The notes under the pieces were generated by a model. That model saw only the letters and a list, made by a program, of their open reading frames with translations. It was not told the DNA's origin and did no database searches. Both the position numbers and the translations under genes were made by a program. A stretch of 64,000 nt of DNA from Hetaerina americana (lineage: Eukaryota; Arthropoda; Insecta; Odonata; Calopterygidae): the NCBI GenBank assembly GCA_022747635.1, contig JAKTNV010000011.1:15309975-15373974 (forward strand). The letters are read 5' to 3'. Positions 1 through 11,700 of the stretch are shown piece by piece (positions within the stretch are counted from its first letter, which is position 1; each line of letters begins with the position of its first letter).

Positions 1-710
1 TCCAAGCCAATCGTATAATAATGTCGCCATTCTATATTAACGCCCTGGATCTGACGAAGTTATTCACTGGAATGAGAGCTTTGTTTTTTTTTATAAATTA
101 GAATGATTACCTATAGCTTCAGCAATCAGTCAGTTTGAAGAGGGAATGAAGACATGGCTTTGACAGAATTCATGTTCTGTCCATTAATGGGTTTTTAATT
201 ACGTAATTACGAGAGCTATTTGAAAATTTCTCGGAATGGAATACAAATAAACGACTTACTTAAGTGAGACTTTTTTTATTTTTCTATGTAGCCTCCCTGT
301 ACACTAATTATCTTGATCCAGCGATATGCCACTGTCTTGATCTATCTTAAAAGTTAGATTCCTTCATGCCTGAAAAATATCTGTCTATTTCAGATGTTAG
401 CTCTTTGTTTGAAGAGAACCTACGTCCACCAAGGAAACTTTTTTCCTTGGGGAAAAGATAATACACTGATGGAGCCAAATAATAGGCGAATATGGCGAGT
501 GTACTTGAAAATACTCGTACTTGAAAATATGTAACAATGCAAATTGTTTCAAGCATATGGATGATACATTTGAAGCTGTAATGTATAAGAGATATTAATA
601 CCTTAAGGAGAAGGGATAACATTTTACCTTTCCAGTTTCTTTGGCATATATTTGGAGATTCGATGAGGTGGGACATATTAGTGGAGTTAGGATATTAGGA
701 TAGTGTCACA
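1..710. other. Unassigned AT-rich DNA
   Basis: I see no recognisable gene, transposon domain or tRNA-like element here. The 109-codon minus-strand open frame at 347-676 has low-complexity hydrophobic composition and matches no family I know, so I do not call it. Confidence 0.5.
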
Positions 711-1280
711 GAAATGTTAGATATACTGAAATGGGAGAGTTTGAAAAATAGAAGAAAAAGGAGTAGGTTAGGCGCGATGTATAGAATTGTTAAAAAGGAC
801 GAAGCGTGGGAAGATTTATGGCAAGGGATAGAAAAGCCTAACTTTAAGGGAAAAAACGACCATAGCCTCAAAATAAAAATAAGGACTCAAAAAACAAATA
901 AGAAAAAATACTCTTTTTTAAATAGAACTATAATTGATTGGAACCAGCTGCCTGGAGGTTAGTTTGAGCCATTTCCATCCAATTTTAGAAGTTTTAAGTT
1001 GAAATGTAAAGCAGCCACTGGGTAATAAACTTCATTGTAGTTATGAAAATATTGTTTGTATGTGATGTGGACGGCATTTTGTATGTGATGTGGACGTTTG
1101 TTTGTTTGTGATGTGGAAGTGTCATTATGTAAAAATATTTTGTCTCTTATCTTTTTTTATGTGTTCGTATGTAATTTTCGTTGTTAAAGTTATCTTTGAC
1201 CTAACCTGACCGTTGCCACCAGGAAATTTGCCTAATTGCAACGTAATTGTGTAAACAAATAAATATGAACTAATGCTCGG
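711..1280 (+). mobile_element. 3' end of a CR1/Jockey-like LINE (RT C-terminal tail)
   Basis: The 82-codon frame at 714-962 has the pattern seen at the extreme C-terminus of CR1/L2/Jockey-group reverse transcriptase proteins: a leading leucine/tryptophan segment (LKWESLKNRRKRSRLGAMYRIV) followed about 50 residues later by SFLNRTIIDWNQLPGG. The upstream RT domain is absent, so this is a 5'-truncated insertion. Downstream, 1055-1120 holds an imperfect repeat built on GTATGTGATGTGGACG. The sequence ends near 1270 with an AAATAAATA-like tail, which is plausible as the 3' end of such an element. The assignment rests on the C-terminal motif only. Confidence 0.5.
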
Positions 1281-1424
1281 TGGATCAAAAGTCAAAATTG
1301 AACTCATTGCGCCTTAATTAACCCCAGCGAGGTAAAGTCTGGTCAATCGCCAATTATGTATTTAATGGAAAGAGAACGAGAATATTAGATGATAAAAAAA
1401 TATTTATCTTATTACTTTGAGAAG

Positions 1425-1700
1425 AGACGTGGTAGTCCAGAGGGTAAAGCGCTGCAATGATGCCCGGGGAGGGGGTTCGTTTCCCGGGCAGGTCTTTATG
1501 CATCTTCAGCTTCACCCGAACTTTATGGTATCATATCTAACTGAGGCGGCAAGGGAATAGGTACTGGCCCTCCTTATCTCCTTATTACCCTTATTTGTGA
1601 ATTTCAACCCTCCATAGGGAACCAACCCTTTAGTGAGCTCTACCCACACCTATAAAACCAACCTTCGGGTTCAAAACTCTGTTCGTTTTTATTAATTTAA
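1425..1700 (+). mobile_element. SINE-A copy (tRNA-derived)
   Basis: A tRNA-like head starts at about 1428. An A-box-like GTGGTAGTCCAGAGGGTAAA is followed by a B-box-like GGTTCGTTTCC ending in CCCGGGCAGG. The body (TTCAGCTTCACCCGAA ... GGCAAGGGAATAGGTACTGGCC ... CCAACCTTCGGGTTC) is an aged version of the family seen at 57066-57347, 23440-23610, 34345-34475, 45018-45222 and 56440-56690. It is presumably transcribed by RNA polymerase III and mobilised by LINE proteins; that role is inferred from the class. Confidence 0.7.
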
Positions 1701-1799
1701 TTCACTGCAGGAAACGTAAGCTACAGGCCTGTTTTGAAGCCCTACTTCGGCCTGTATTGCCCTGCCGCAGCGAAGTAGGCGCCTTGAAAGTGTAAATAC

Positions 1800-1837
1800 A
1801 TGTATAGTAGGTCGCGGTAGTCCATGAGTATATCACC
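1800..1837 (+). mobile_element. SINE-A head fragment abutting an RTE LINE
   Basis: The sequence GTAGGTCGCGGTAGTCCATGAG matches the first part of the SINE-A tRNA-like head (compare the reverse strand near 57347). It stops abruptly where the RTE LINE fragment begins at about 1838. Only about 35 bases are present. Confidence 0.5.
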
Positions 1838-2960
1838 AATCGAGAGGCATATAGAATACAATCAGGTCGTAATTGCCTGTGTCGTAGATTTAGAAAAGGA
1901 ATAGTATATTGCAGAAAATAGGAATAGATTTGAGAGACAGGAGCCTAATCCGCAACCTGTACATGTCTCAGACTCCTCAGGTGCGAGTGGGGAACGGAGA
2001 GTCCGGATGGGCAGTGTTAGAAAGAGGTGTAAGGCAGGGTTGCCAATTACCACCGTTGCTGTTCAACCTGTATGCAGAGGAAATGATTATAGAGGCATGG
2101 GAAGAACTGGAGGTAGAAATGAAAGTGGGCGGGGAATTCGTAAAATCAGTTAGGTTTGCTGATGACCAAGCTTTAGTTTGTCAGTCAGCCAAGGGGTTGC
2201 AAGCATTGCTGAGTGAATTGGAAATTCAGTGCGACAGATATGGGATGAAAATCAATATTAATAAAACTAAGGTTTGGTGATTTTTTAGAAAGAAAATGGC
2301 GAAGCTAAACATTAAAATAGGAGGGCAAAAACTAGAGCAGGTAGAACAGTTTACGTATCTAGGAAGTGTTTTGGACCAACGCGGTCAATGGAGAAGAATT
2401 GCGCGAGGCAAAGAGGCTTTCACAAGGAGGAGGGGGTTGATGGTAGGGACGTCGAGTAAAGATGTTAAGAAAAGACTCGTAAAAACGTTGATATGGAGCG
2501 TAGCTATGTACGGTGCGGAAACGTGGTCATTGAAGCAGGAGAGTAGACGTAGACTGGAGGCTTTTAAAATGTGGGTGTGGAGAAGAATGGAGAAGGTGAA
2601 ATGGACAGAGAAGAAAACAAATGAGGAAGTACTTGGTATGGTGGGCGAAGAGAGGGGTTTGTTGGGAGAAATCCTATGGAGGCAGGAAAAGTGGATGAAG
2701 GGGGTATTGACCGGCAGTGGGATGTTGAAGACTGTATTTGAGGGGAGAATGTTAGGCAAACGAGAAAAGGGCAGGAACAAGATAGGGATATTGGACGGGA
2801 TGAAGGGAGGAAGAAAATACCCAGAGATGAAGAAGGACTTGATGTAGAGTAGGTTGCTGGATTGTGTTTTGTAAGGAGTCACAAAATATTTGTTTGGTAG
2901 TTTTGTACGCCCAAAATCTACCTTAACTGGTAGATTACCTTATAATGGTAATATATACAT
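1838..2960 (+). mobile_element. RTE-clade LINE, 5'-truncated copy
   Basis: This matches the 3' third of the near-complete element at 8771-12145. It begins at the equivalent of the RT fingers/palm boundary and has lost about 30 bases around the FVDFEKAFDRVNW segment. It then carries RQGC, FADDQALVCQ (catalytic FADD) at about 2155 and the C-terminal block ending RDLM-like at 2846. The frame is broken near 2278 by TGA and by a short deletion at about 2385. The 3' untranslated region (CAAAATATTTGTTTGGTAG ... GGTAGATTACCTTATAATGG) is complete. Open frames at 1909-2280 and 2296-2847 are the two halves. The minus-strand frame at 2385-2882 is its shadow. Confidence 0.88.
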
Positions 2961-4679
2961 ATAAATAAATTTAAATAAATAAATGTTTTTTTGTGTGTAA
3001 ATTTTGGGCATATATTGTACGGAATGCATTGCCTTACTGTGTGCTTATTTTTTGGAATGTCCTAAGTTCCTTAGAGAAAATGATTTCCCCTTTGTTAGCT
3101 TTTTCTATCTAGTCCATCGGGCATTTCGTTCTCCCTCTATCCAGAAGTGCCGGAAGTTTCACCTCTCAGCCGCAGGTAAAACACCCAAATGCAATTGCTG
3201 TCCCAAAATATCATGTTTAAAGTCAAGGTGTGAAGCGAACCAATTAGAGACGGGATAGGGAATGATGAGAACGAGTTTAGAACATGTCGGGGGAAGATAG
3301 AGGAACGGGAGGAGAGAAAGGGGAAAAATCTGAATAACAGTCGAGAATGTCGCGTGATCCAGGGATCGTAGAATAATTCAGGGCCGCATGAAGGAGAAGG
3401 GGTCGGAATGTGGAATGAACGCTTACATTTTTCAGCGCATGGCGGATCCTACACGTTTCTATTTCCACCTTTGAATTGCTAAATAGGGTTTACATGGGAG
3501 GGTAATGTTTACGCGAATGTTGACATACTTTTTTTTAATCACCCCTCTTGAGTGGAATCCAAAATTTAAGCGGCTCTCAATTTCGTGCTGTATTCCAGAG
3601 ACGGCGAATTTTAATGGCCGTGACATGTTGGCTGTCAATGTGTTCTCTTTGAGGTTGATGAATATTTCCGTTGTCCTTCCCGTCGCCACATTGGTGACGA
3701 AATTTCCACCTTCGCATTTCCCAACTGAGTTTTCATGCTATTGGGTCATGTTTTTCGATGAATTTGACTTCGAGGCTTCCAGTAATTCCAGCAATTTCAG
3801 AGAGGTCGGTCCCTTGAAATATATATTTTTCGTTTCAGTCGAAATAGAAGGCGGAAAAAAAATTGAATTCCGTCGCCTCTAAAAAAAATAACGTCGCGAG
3901 TATAATTCTGCGAAATATTCTTGTTGTTCTCAACTGGCGAAATGAATGTGTATACCTGCCTTTTATCTCTTTTTCTGTCATCAGGATACAATTTTGGATA
4001 ATTTGCAATGAAAATGACCATCGATCAGTTGAATAGGCTTAATATAAACTGATTAATGCGAAATAACATTGCAGTTGTCCCAAGAGATGATTTATCTTGA
4101 TCAGAGAATAAATTATATAAACAATTTGGTGCATTTGGAATGACGGGTGTGTATGGCTTGTTTTCTTTGAAATAGTATTTGATAAGTATGTATATTTCTG
4201 CAAGAGATTTAATCTGTAATTTAACCTTCATTCCGTGAGTAATTCCCAGCCTAGCTGCTCTAATATTTTGGCTACGCTACTAAGTTTATCATGACAAAAT
4301 TTTACAAATATAGGTCCTCTACGCTGCACGCGATTCGATTCGGCAATTAATCTAACGTCGTGAAGACCCAATACACTTGCAGTGCATTCTAAAAGAGGCA
4401 TAACCAGCGAAAGATAACATATCTCTTTGATCTTTTCATCAATTAACCTACTACTCTTCTAATAAGTCATAATTATTTGTTAGATTGTCCATATATTCCT
4501 CGTATGTGTTTCACTCAGGAGAGATCATGATTTAGGGTACTGTTGAGTTATTTAATTAAGTCTACAGATTCCATTTTCGTGTTTCCGATGCTGTAGGCGT
4601 TCGGGTGGGAATTGCTCTTTTTCCAAAAATTTATGACTACGCATTTTTTTAAGTTTAATTCGGATTTCCCAGTGTCACA
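2961..4679. other. Unassigned DNA
   Basis: I see no recognisable coding domain, SINE head or terminal repeat. Open frames of up to 125 codons (3505-3882, +) look random and have no family signature. Confidence 0.5.
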
Positions 4680-5095
4680 GTAGCATTTTATAGCATTAAG
4701 GTTATCTGATAAAACTGCTGTGTCTTTGGGATCACGGATATCACGGAATCATGGACAAATAAGCGTATCTTACTAGTGACTATGGATAAAATGTCGTTAA
4801 CGTAAAGTAGGAATAAATGAGGTCCGATGATTTTCTCTGGGTACACCTGAAGTAACTTCAATTGCATTTGAGCTAACTCCATCCATGACTACTCTTTGTA
4901 CTCGACCATTCAAAAAGTCTTTGATCCAACCCAGGATATTACTATCTAAGCCATATCCTTCTAGCTTCGCGAGTAGTTTTCTATGAGGTACTTCGTCGAA
5001 AACCTTCTTATAATCCGGAATAATCGCGTTCACTGGAGCGTTGCTCTCTCCCGAAATAATGATATCATGAACAAAAAGCGGAAGTTGTATCAAAT
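4680..5095 (-). pseudogene. CR1/Jockey-type reverse transcriptase remnant
   Basis: Read on the minus strand from about 5030, the sequence encodes DYKKVFDEVPHRKLLAKLEG, then GWIKDFLNGRVQRVVM and SGVPRE. This is the RT motif A region (usual DFSKAFDxVPH) through to the start of motif B. After a frame change near 4830 it continues as GPHLFLLYVNDI, the usual GPLLFLLYINDI motif. The catalytic YADD box is replaced by the degenerate LFVHDS. At least one frameshift and several substitutions show it is dead. It differs from the RTE family elsewhere in the window. Confidence 0.75.
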
Positions 5096-5369
5096 TACCC
5101 GGAGGAGAAGGATATGATTCCCTAGATTTTATGTGTATACACTATCTTAAACTCGCTATGTACTCACTCAAAACATTGATACATATGATGTACATCCTGG
5201 ATTAGAATCAATCTAGACAAAATAAAAGTTATTAGTTTTTATGAGTAGAAGGGCGACTAATTCAAATATTAAAATAAGAGTTCATGAACTAGAGCGGGTG
5301 TAACGATCAATCTGTATTGCAAATATTTTAAATCTTGGAGGCCATTTTTTTTTTGGGGCATTAGAAGAA

Positions 5370-5955
5370 GAATTTCTGTAGGGCAAAGAGCCTTTTACAA
5401 GGGGATAATTGGAAATGGGAATGAAAGTCGGCGGGGATTTCATGAAATGATTTTATAGGTTGCGGATTATGCGGATTGCGGATTATATATATTATTATTA
5501 TTATTTGCGGATTTATATATTTGCGGGATTGCCAGTCTGCCAAGGGGTTACAAGTATTACTGAGAACTTTGTTAAGTCACTACAATATGAATGTGAGGAG
5601 AATGAATGTAAGCAAAACAAAGGCAATGAAGTTTACGATAAAGAAGAAATGGTAGTTTAACGTCAAAATAGAAGGGCAAAACCTGGTGCTGGTGGAAGAG
5701 TTAATCTCACACATCAAGGAAGTGCTTGAGATCTTGATGAACGAAATAAGGACATAAGAGGAATAATTGAGTATTGCAGTGAAACTTGGGATTTGTTGAC
5801 AGAATTATTGGGGGTAATCCAAAGGAGGCGGGGAAGGCGGGTGCAGAGCATTTTGATTGGCGATGGTATGTCGAAGTCTCTGGTAGAAGGGAGAATGTTA
5901 GGCAATAGATGTTGGAGGAAGAAAATAATGTCAGCTGGAATGGAATTTTGAATTT
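5370..5955 (+). mobile_element. Decayed RTE LINE remnant
   Basis: Pieces align in order with the 3' half of the RTE element: GGCAAAGAGCC...ACAAGG, then GGAATGAAAGTCGGCGGGGA, then GCCAGTCTGCCAAGGGGTTACA, GTAAGCAAAACAAAGGCAATG and finally GGGAGAATGTTAGGCAA. A GCGGATTATGCGGATTGCGG repeat interrupts the RT region near 5460-5525. No frame survives. This is much older than the copies at 8.8 kb or 34.5 kb. Confidence 0.65.
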
Positions 5956-6705
5956 CGGCATGACAAACATTACCGAGGAACTACCGCTTCCGTCGTGCAG
6001 TGACCATTTTCAAATAGGATATCAGGATGATTGCCGAATTGCACTTAATGGGCAAAGTTTTTTAATTTTTTTGAGGACATAAACAGCGTTCTATCGGGTT
6101 TTGTATTTGAGATTTTGCAGTGGAAATTTGATTTGTTTAGGCAGGGATATGAAGCAAAAGCACTCGATTTCCATATTTTTTTGCGGTGAACGTATTTTAA
6201 TTGACATACTTTTTGCAGTGAATGGTGAAAAAAATACTGTCGAGTCAAAATTAATGAGCGAAGAAATTCAAATATGAAAATGATAAAATTTCCCATTCTA
6301 ATCCCATTACCGTAATGGAAAATCGACGATCTCCTTTCATAAATAATTTTTGTTATTAATTATTTGGTTAGAATAATGTTTTTAAAAAACTACTATAAAC
6401 TTTATTAGAAGTCACGAAATATGAGGCAAACTATACAATTTTATCAACATTAATCACCAACATTGCAGCACGGCCATTAAAGTTGAAATTACACGCGTTT
6501 GGTATACATAAAGGCACAGAGAATACATCTACACCTACAAAATTATCTTACGATCCACCAAAAAGGTGTGTGGTATGGGATGGAGGCTCCAGGTGGAAAG
6601 GGCAAAGGTTGAGGGAGAGGAAGGGTGTAAAAGGGGTGTGGGAAAGGTAAAGAAAACATCCACTTAAAATAATTGATGAGGAGGTGCATGTGAACTTGTG
6701 TATAC
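5956..6705. other. Unassigned DNA
   Basis: No recognisable domain or repeat boundary is visible. Minus-strand frames at 6045-6296 and 6548-6799 lack family signatures, except that the second overlaps the end of the mariner remnant described next. Confidence 0.45.
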
Positions 6706-6915
6706 GAGGGCGATTCGAAAAGTAAGGCCTCCTATTTTTTTCATGAAAAATCAAATTTATTCTTAACTTTGTGTACATTGTAGGAAAGGAATTAAGCAAT
6801 TTTCCTACATATTCGCCTTGACATATAAGCGTATTAACAAGTCATTGTAAGTGTTAGCTGCAAACTTTGCTTTAATGAAGTGTTGACTAAATTCGCTATA
6901 GACATTTTCTGGGAT
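6706..6915 (-). mobile_element. Mariner 3'-end remnant (terminal repeat plus C-terminus)
   Basis: The left edge TACGAGGGCGATTCGAAAAG with the following TAAGGCCTCC resembles the terminal inverted repeat of a common insect mariner lineage. Read on the minus strand, the adjacent sequence near 6820 encodes LICQGEYVGKLLNS, which resembles the xxxxGDYVEKL end of mariner transposases. The remaining transposase is missing, and SINE-B starts just downstream at about 6920. The call rests on the terminal repeat and one short motif. Confidence 0.5.
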
Positions 6916-6917
6916 CG

Positions 6918-7205
6918 GGATGGTGCGGCGGCTTACGTATAGGCTTCCCACCGAGAGGGCCAGGGTTCAAATCCTGGAGAAAACAACTTTTTTTCAGTGG
7001 TATCCCGATTCCTATTTAAGGTGCTTTGTGGAGAGCACTTTGAGTTAGTAAGCCGTCCATCGGATGGGACGTTAAGCTGCGGACCCCTAGGCGCCTTTCG
7101 ATAAGAGTAGATTATGCCGACGCCGGGTTTCTCTCCACCCATCTATCCCTAAGGGTGCAAATGACCTAAGCAGTCGGTCGCCTCCCATTAAAACTACTAC
7201 TAGAA
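6918..7205 (+). mobile_element. SINE-B copy (tRNA-derived)
   Basis: The tRNA-like head GGATGGTGCGGCGGCTTACG ends with a good B box, GGTTCAAATCC, at about 6965-6975. A conserved central segment follows (GGTGCTTTGTGGAGAGCACT, then CATCGGATGGGACGTTAAGC and GCGCCTTTCGATAAGAGTAG). The 3' part ends GTCGGTCGCCTCCC...ACTACTACTAG. The same layout recurs at 12308-12615, 30466-30757 and 54505-54748. The central GGATGGGACGTTAA block resembles the shared central domains of SINE superfamilies. Confidence 0.82.
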
Positions 7206-7555
7206 ATGTTCTCGTATGTTAAAGAGGTGATAAAAATGAACATTTACCACAAACATGAGGGACCGCCACGAGACTATGATGACACGCCATGCAGAAACTG
7301 GATAGCGAGAAGGGGAAAACATTAATTAAGCTACGGTTATGCAACTGTGTTCTCCACCCCTGACGCCGCATGTATGTAGAAAAGTGCTCATGGTAGATGC
7401 CCAATTGAGGCATCACCTCTTTGAAGAGTGGCGAGGTATGAAATAGAGAGCATGTTTGTGCCACGGAAGACGGTCAGAGTTTTTTAAGGTGCTCTTTAGT
7501 AGACGTTATTTCAACCCTACTCGGTCATGCGGGAAGGGATGCTCCAACAATACGT
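7206..7555. other. Unassigned DNA
   Basis: No domain or repeat family is recognised here. Confidence 0.4.
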
Positions 7556-7945
7556 AGACTACCCAATAAATACGTGAACTGGTGCAATCTGGCGGCCATG
7601 ACGCGGGCTATAGCCCCGCCCACTAGCGGCGCCAGTTGCCTGAGACCCATTGAGCCATCTGTGCTTGGCGGATCGTTGAGCTGTGCGTATGATGCCAGTT
7701 ATGTTAGCCTCCGTTGTCCTTGTTTTTAATCTTTGTCGAGAATGGCAATTGACGAAATCACGGGGCAACGAATCAATATCAAGTTTTTGGTGAAGTGCGT
7801 TAAAAGTTATCGAGAAATTACTGAAATGCTGACAGCTTTTTACGGTGATAATGCTCTGTAGAAAACATCCGTTTTGAAGTGGACTAAGCGTTTTAAAGAT
7901 GGCCGATAAGACGCCACGGATGAGGCCGGGACGACCACATCACAG
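7556..7945 (+). pseudogene. Mariner transposase N-terminal remnant
   Basis: From an ATG at 7743 the plus strand reads through a mariner DNA-binding region: QRINIKFLVKCVKSYREITE, then a YGDNAL segment, a stop, and KTSVLKWTKRFKDGR. This is the family pattern ...YGDxALSRTxVFEWHKRFKEGRE. In-frame stops interrupt it twice and nothing of the catalytic domain follows. The upstream GC-rich stretch (7580-7740) could be the 5' leader of the same element. Only a truncated, inactive fragment remains. Confidence 0.6.
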
Positions 7946-8770
7946 TTACGTCATTTTCTAAATAAATACCAGTCCAATTTTAATTTCCAAGTATGATGTA
8001 TCAGAAATGTATAGTTTAATGTTTTAAAATAATGTAAAGTTTCTCATACATTTTTTTGTTCGTTTATTTTAAATTTCTTAAAAAAAGAAATTACTACAGC
8101 ATTAAAGAAAACTTCTGATTTTGATGGGAACAGGAAACACATAATTAACACATTATTACGGATAATTTAGTTAATTGCTGTGATCAATCGGGTATTATGA
8201 AGCATATACTTAAATAGGAACTTATACAATCTAAATTTTCTTATTGCTACTGATATCGTTTGATTCAAGAATAGTGCATTTAGAAGAGCGATTGTCTTCT
8301 TAGGCTACGGAGCTTTTTCTAGGGTATTTTTTTCAATGAAAAAGATCTTCTAATCGATTAACAGGCATTCGGTGGAAAGAAGTGGTGCTAGTTGTACACG
8401 TTGTGTGCCTTAGTCCACGAGGCCAAGGCCAAATTTCGAGCATGTCTTTATTAGGATATAATTAAAGAAACGGTGGCATATTCCGTGTCAGTAAAATTTG
8501 AGATGGCACTCACGGATGTGCCCTAAAATACTTTGCTTTCATTGCCCTTAAGATATACATAATGAAACAGAGTGCCTATTTGGAAATTGGCGTTCGTGAA
8601 GGACGCCATCTTGAAGTTTGGAAAAACTAGCCATATCAATTAATGTTTTCTTAATATATAATAAATGCATTAATCCAATCGCCTGAACGGAAAGGAAACA
8701 AATGAAGTGTTAAGAAAACGAGTACTATCGGCAATTTTCCCCCCGTATTTATTGATTCAATTTATGATAA
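7946..8770. other. Unassigned AT-rich DNA
   Basis: No coding domain or recognisable repeat is seen between the mariner remnant and the RTE LINE. Confidence 0.45.
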
Positions 8771-11700
8771 TTTTTTTTTAAGGTAATCTACCGGTTAAGG
8801 TAGGTATTTGATGGACACAACTACCAAACAAATATTTTGTGACTACTAACAAAACACAACCCTAAATTCTACTCTACACCAGGTCCCTCTTCATCTCTGA
8901 GTACTTTCTTCCTCCCTTCATCCCGTCCAACATCCCTATCCTGTTCCTTCCCTTTCCTCTTTTGCCCAACATTCTACCCTCTATCACAGTCTTCAACATC
9001 CCACTGCCGGTCAACACCCCCTTCATCCACTTTTCCTGCCTCCATAGGATTGCTCCCAACAAACCCCTCTCTTCGCCCACCATACCAAGTACTTCCTCAT
9101 TTGTTTTCTTCTCTGTCCATTTCACCTTTTCCATTCTTCTCCACACCCACATTTCAAAAGCCTCCAGTCTACGTCTATCCTCCTGCTTCAATGACCACGT
9201 TTCCGCGCCGTACATAGCTACGCTCCATATCAAAGTTTTTACGAGTCTTTTCTTAACATCCTTACTCAAAGTCCCCGTCATCAACTCCCTCCTCCTCGTG
9301 AAAGCCTCTTTGCCTAGCGCAATTCTTCTCCTTACGTCCCTACTACTTTGACCGTGTTGGTCCAAAACACTACCGAGATACGTAAACTGTTCTACCTGCT
9401 CTAGTTTTTGCCCTCTTACTTTAATGTTAAGATTAGCCTTTTTCTTTCTAGAAAATCGCATAACCTTTGTTTTATTAATGTTGATTCTCATCCCATACCT
9501 GTCGCACTGAATTTCCAATTCACTCAGCAATGCTTGCAGCCCCTTGGCTGACTGACAAACTAAAGCTTGGTCATCAGCAAACCTAACTGATTTTACGAAT
9601 CCCCCGCCCACTTTCATTCCTACCTCGAGTTCTTTCCATGCCTCTTTGATCATTTCCTCTGCATACAGGTTGAACAGCAACGGTGATAATGGGCAACCCT
9701 GCCTTACACCCCTTCCTAACACTGCCCATCCTGACTCCCCGTTTCCCACCCGCACCTGAGCAGTCTGAGACATGTAAAGGTTGCGGATTAGCCTCCTTTC
9801 CCTCCAATCTATTCCTATTTTCTACAATATACTCATTAGTTTTTCCCAATTCACTCTATCAAACGCTTTTTCGAAATCTACGAAACAGGCAAATACCTCC
9901 TGGTTGTGTTCTATATTCCTCTCGATTAATAATCTCATTACTGCAATGGCATCACGCGTACCTCTCCCCTTCCTAAACCCAAACTGATCATCCCCTAAGT
10001 AATCATTTGCCCTACTCTCTATCCGTTTGTTTATGAGCCTGAGAACAACTTTAGCTGCGTGGGATATCAAACTAATTGTCCTATAGTCCTCACATGACGT
10101 GGCCTTTACCTTTTTCGGAATCGGAACTAAAACTGCTCTCACAAAGTCTTCCGGCCAGATTCCCTCCTCATAAATGCTACGGATCAGCCCATATAGCCTC
10201 TTCCTCCCACATTTTCCTAAGCATTTTAAAAGTTCCACGGGAATGTTATCTACCCCCACGGCCTTATTTAGTTTCATCTCCCTTAATGCCCTTTCTATCT
10301 CATTGTCTAGTATGCCTGGACCTAAGCTGTCTTCCTCTACGTCATTTTCTTTTTCAATGTCTAACTGTGATGGTCTGAGTTCTTTACTATACAGTTCTTC
10401 TATATACTCCTTCCATCTCTCTTGGATCTTTCCTGCGTCAACTATTACCTTACCCGCCTTATCTCTAACTATTAGCATAGCTCTTCCTTTCTTACTTCCC
10501 GATAACGATTTAACTTTGCTGTACAGCGCACCGATTTCGCCCTTCCTCTGGAGACTTTCCATATCCTCGCACTGCATCTTCCACCATGCGTCTTTTGCCT
10601 TATTTGTTGCCCGCCTCAATTTATTGTTCAATTCTTTGTACTTCATTTTGCCTAATTCTGTATTTATATTCTTCCATTTTCGCCGCTCGTCCATCTTTGT
10701 AATCATCTCATCCGTGATCCATGGTTTCCTAGTCCTTTTAGCGTTAACGGTTCCAATAGTGTCTTTTGCGGCTTTAGACAACCCTTTTTTGATCATTTCC
10801 CATTTTTCTTCGATAGTAATAAGCCCTTTACCATCCTCCATTATTTTCTCTACCGCATGTTTGTATTCCTTCCTTTTCAACCCATTTAATGCTTCTACAT
10901 TCCATTTTCTAACTCGCCGCCCCTGCCTTATCTTTTTGAAACGTACGCTACATTTCATAACAACTAAATTGTGGTCTGAGTCCGCATCCGCTCCCGGAAA
11001 GCTGTGGGAATTTATCACACTATTCCTAAACCTGTGTCTAACCAGGATATAATCTAGCTGATATCTTCCTGAGTCACCTGGCATTTTCCATGTATACCTG
11101 CGTCTTTTGTGGTGTCTAAACCAAGTGTTGGTGATGACTAACCCCTGTCTCCTGCAGAACTCAACTGCTTTCTCCCCGCGGTCATTCCTCGTGCCTAAAC
11201 CGTAGTCGCCCACCTCATCACCATCTCTTCCTTCGCCTACCGTCGCATTCATGTCCCCCATCACTATAAAATGTTTCCCTGCAGGAACACACGCGATCAT
11301 GTCCTCTAACTGATCGTATATCTTATCGACCTCTTCTTCCTTATGGTTGCTCGGTGGCATGTATACCTGAATAATAACTAAGTTCTTCGGTTCTGCTTTT
11401 ATCTCCACTAGTAGTATTCTATCCGTTACCTGTTCTATGTTGACTACGCTTCTTCCTACCTCTTCATTTAATACTATGGCAACCCCTCGTTGGCTCTCGT
11501 CCCCACCGCTGTATATTATTCTATACTTATCACTCCAGTAATCCCCGCTATCTTTCCATCTCACCTCGCATAGACCTAAAATATCTATATTTCCCCTTTC
11601 CATCTCTCGCTTAACATTCTCCAATTTCCCTGTCCTCATCATTGTCCTAACATTCCACGTTCCTATTCTAACTAATTTTGTCTTCTTCTCCTGCGTCTTC

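Noticed and set aside
2385..2882. 165-codon minus-strand frame, with similar ones at 8962-9351, 34691-35080 and 57342-57935
   Set aside because: These are antisense frames of the RTE LINE C-terminal coding region and recur wherever that region is conserved.
10174..11052. 292-codon plus-strand frame
   Set aside because: It is the antisense shadow of the RTE LINE endonuclease/RT region; it is serine- and leucine-rich with no domain.
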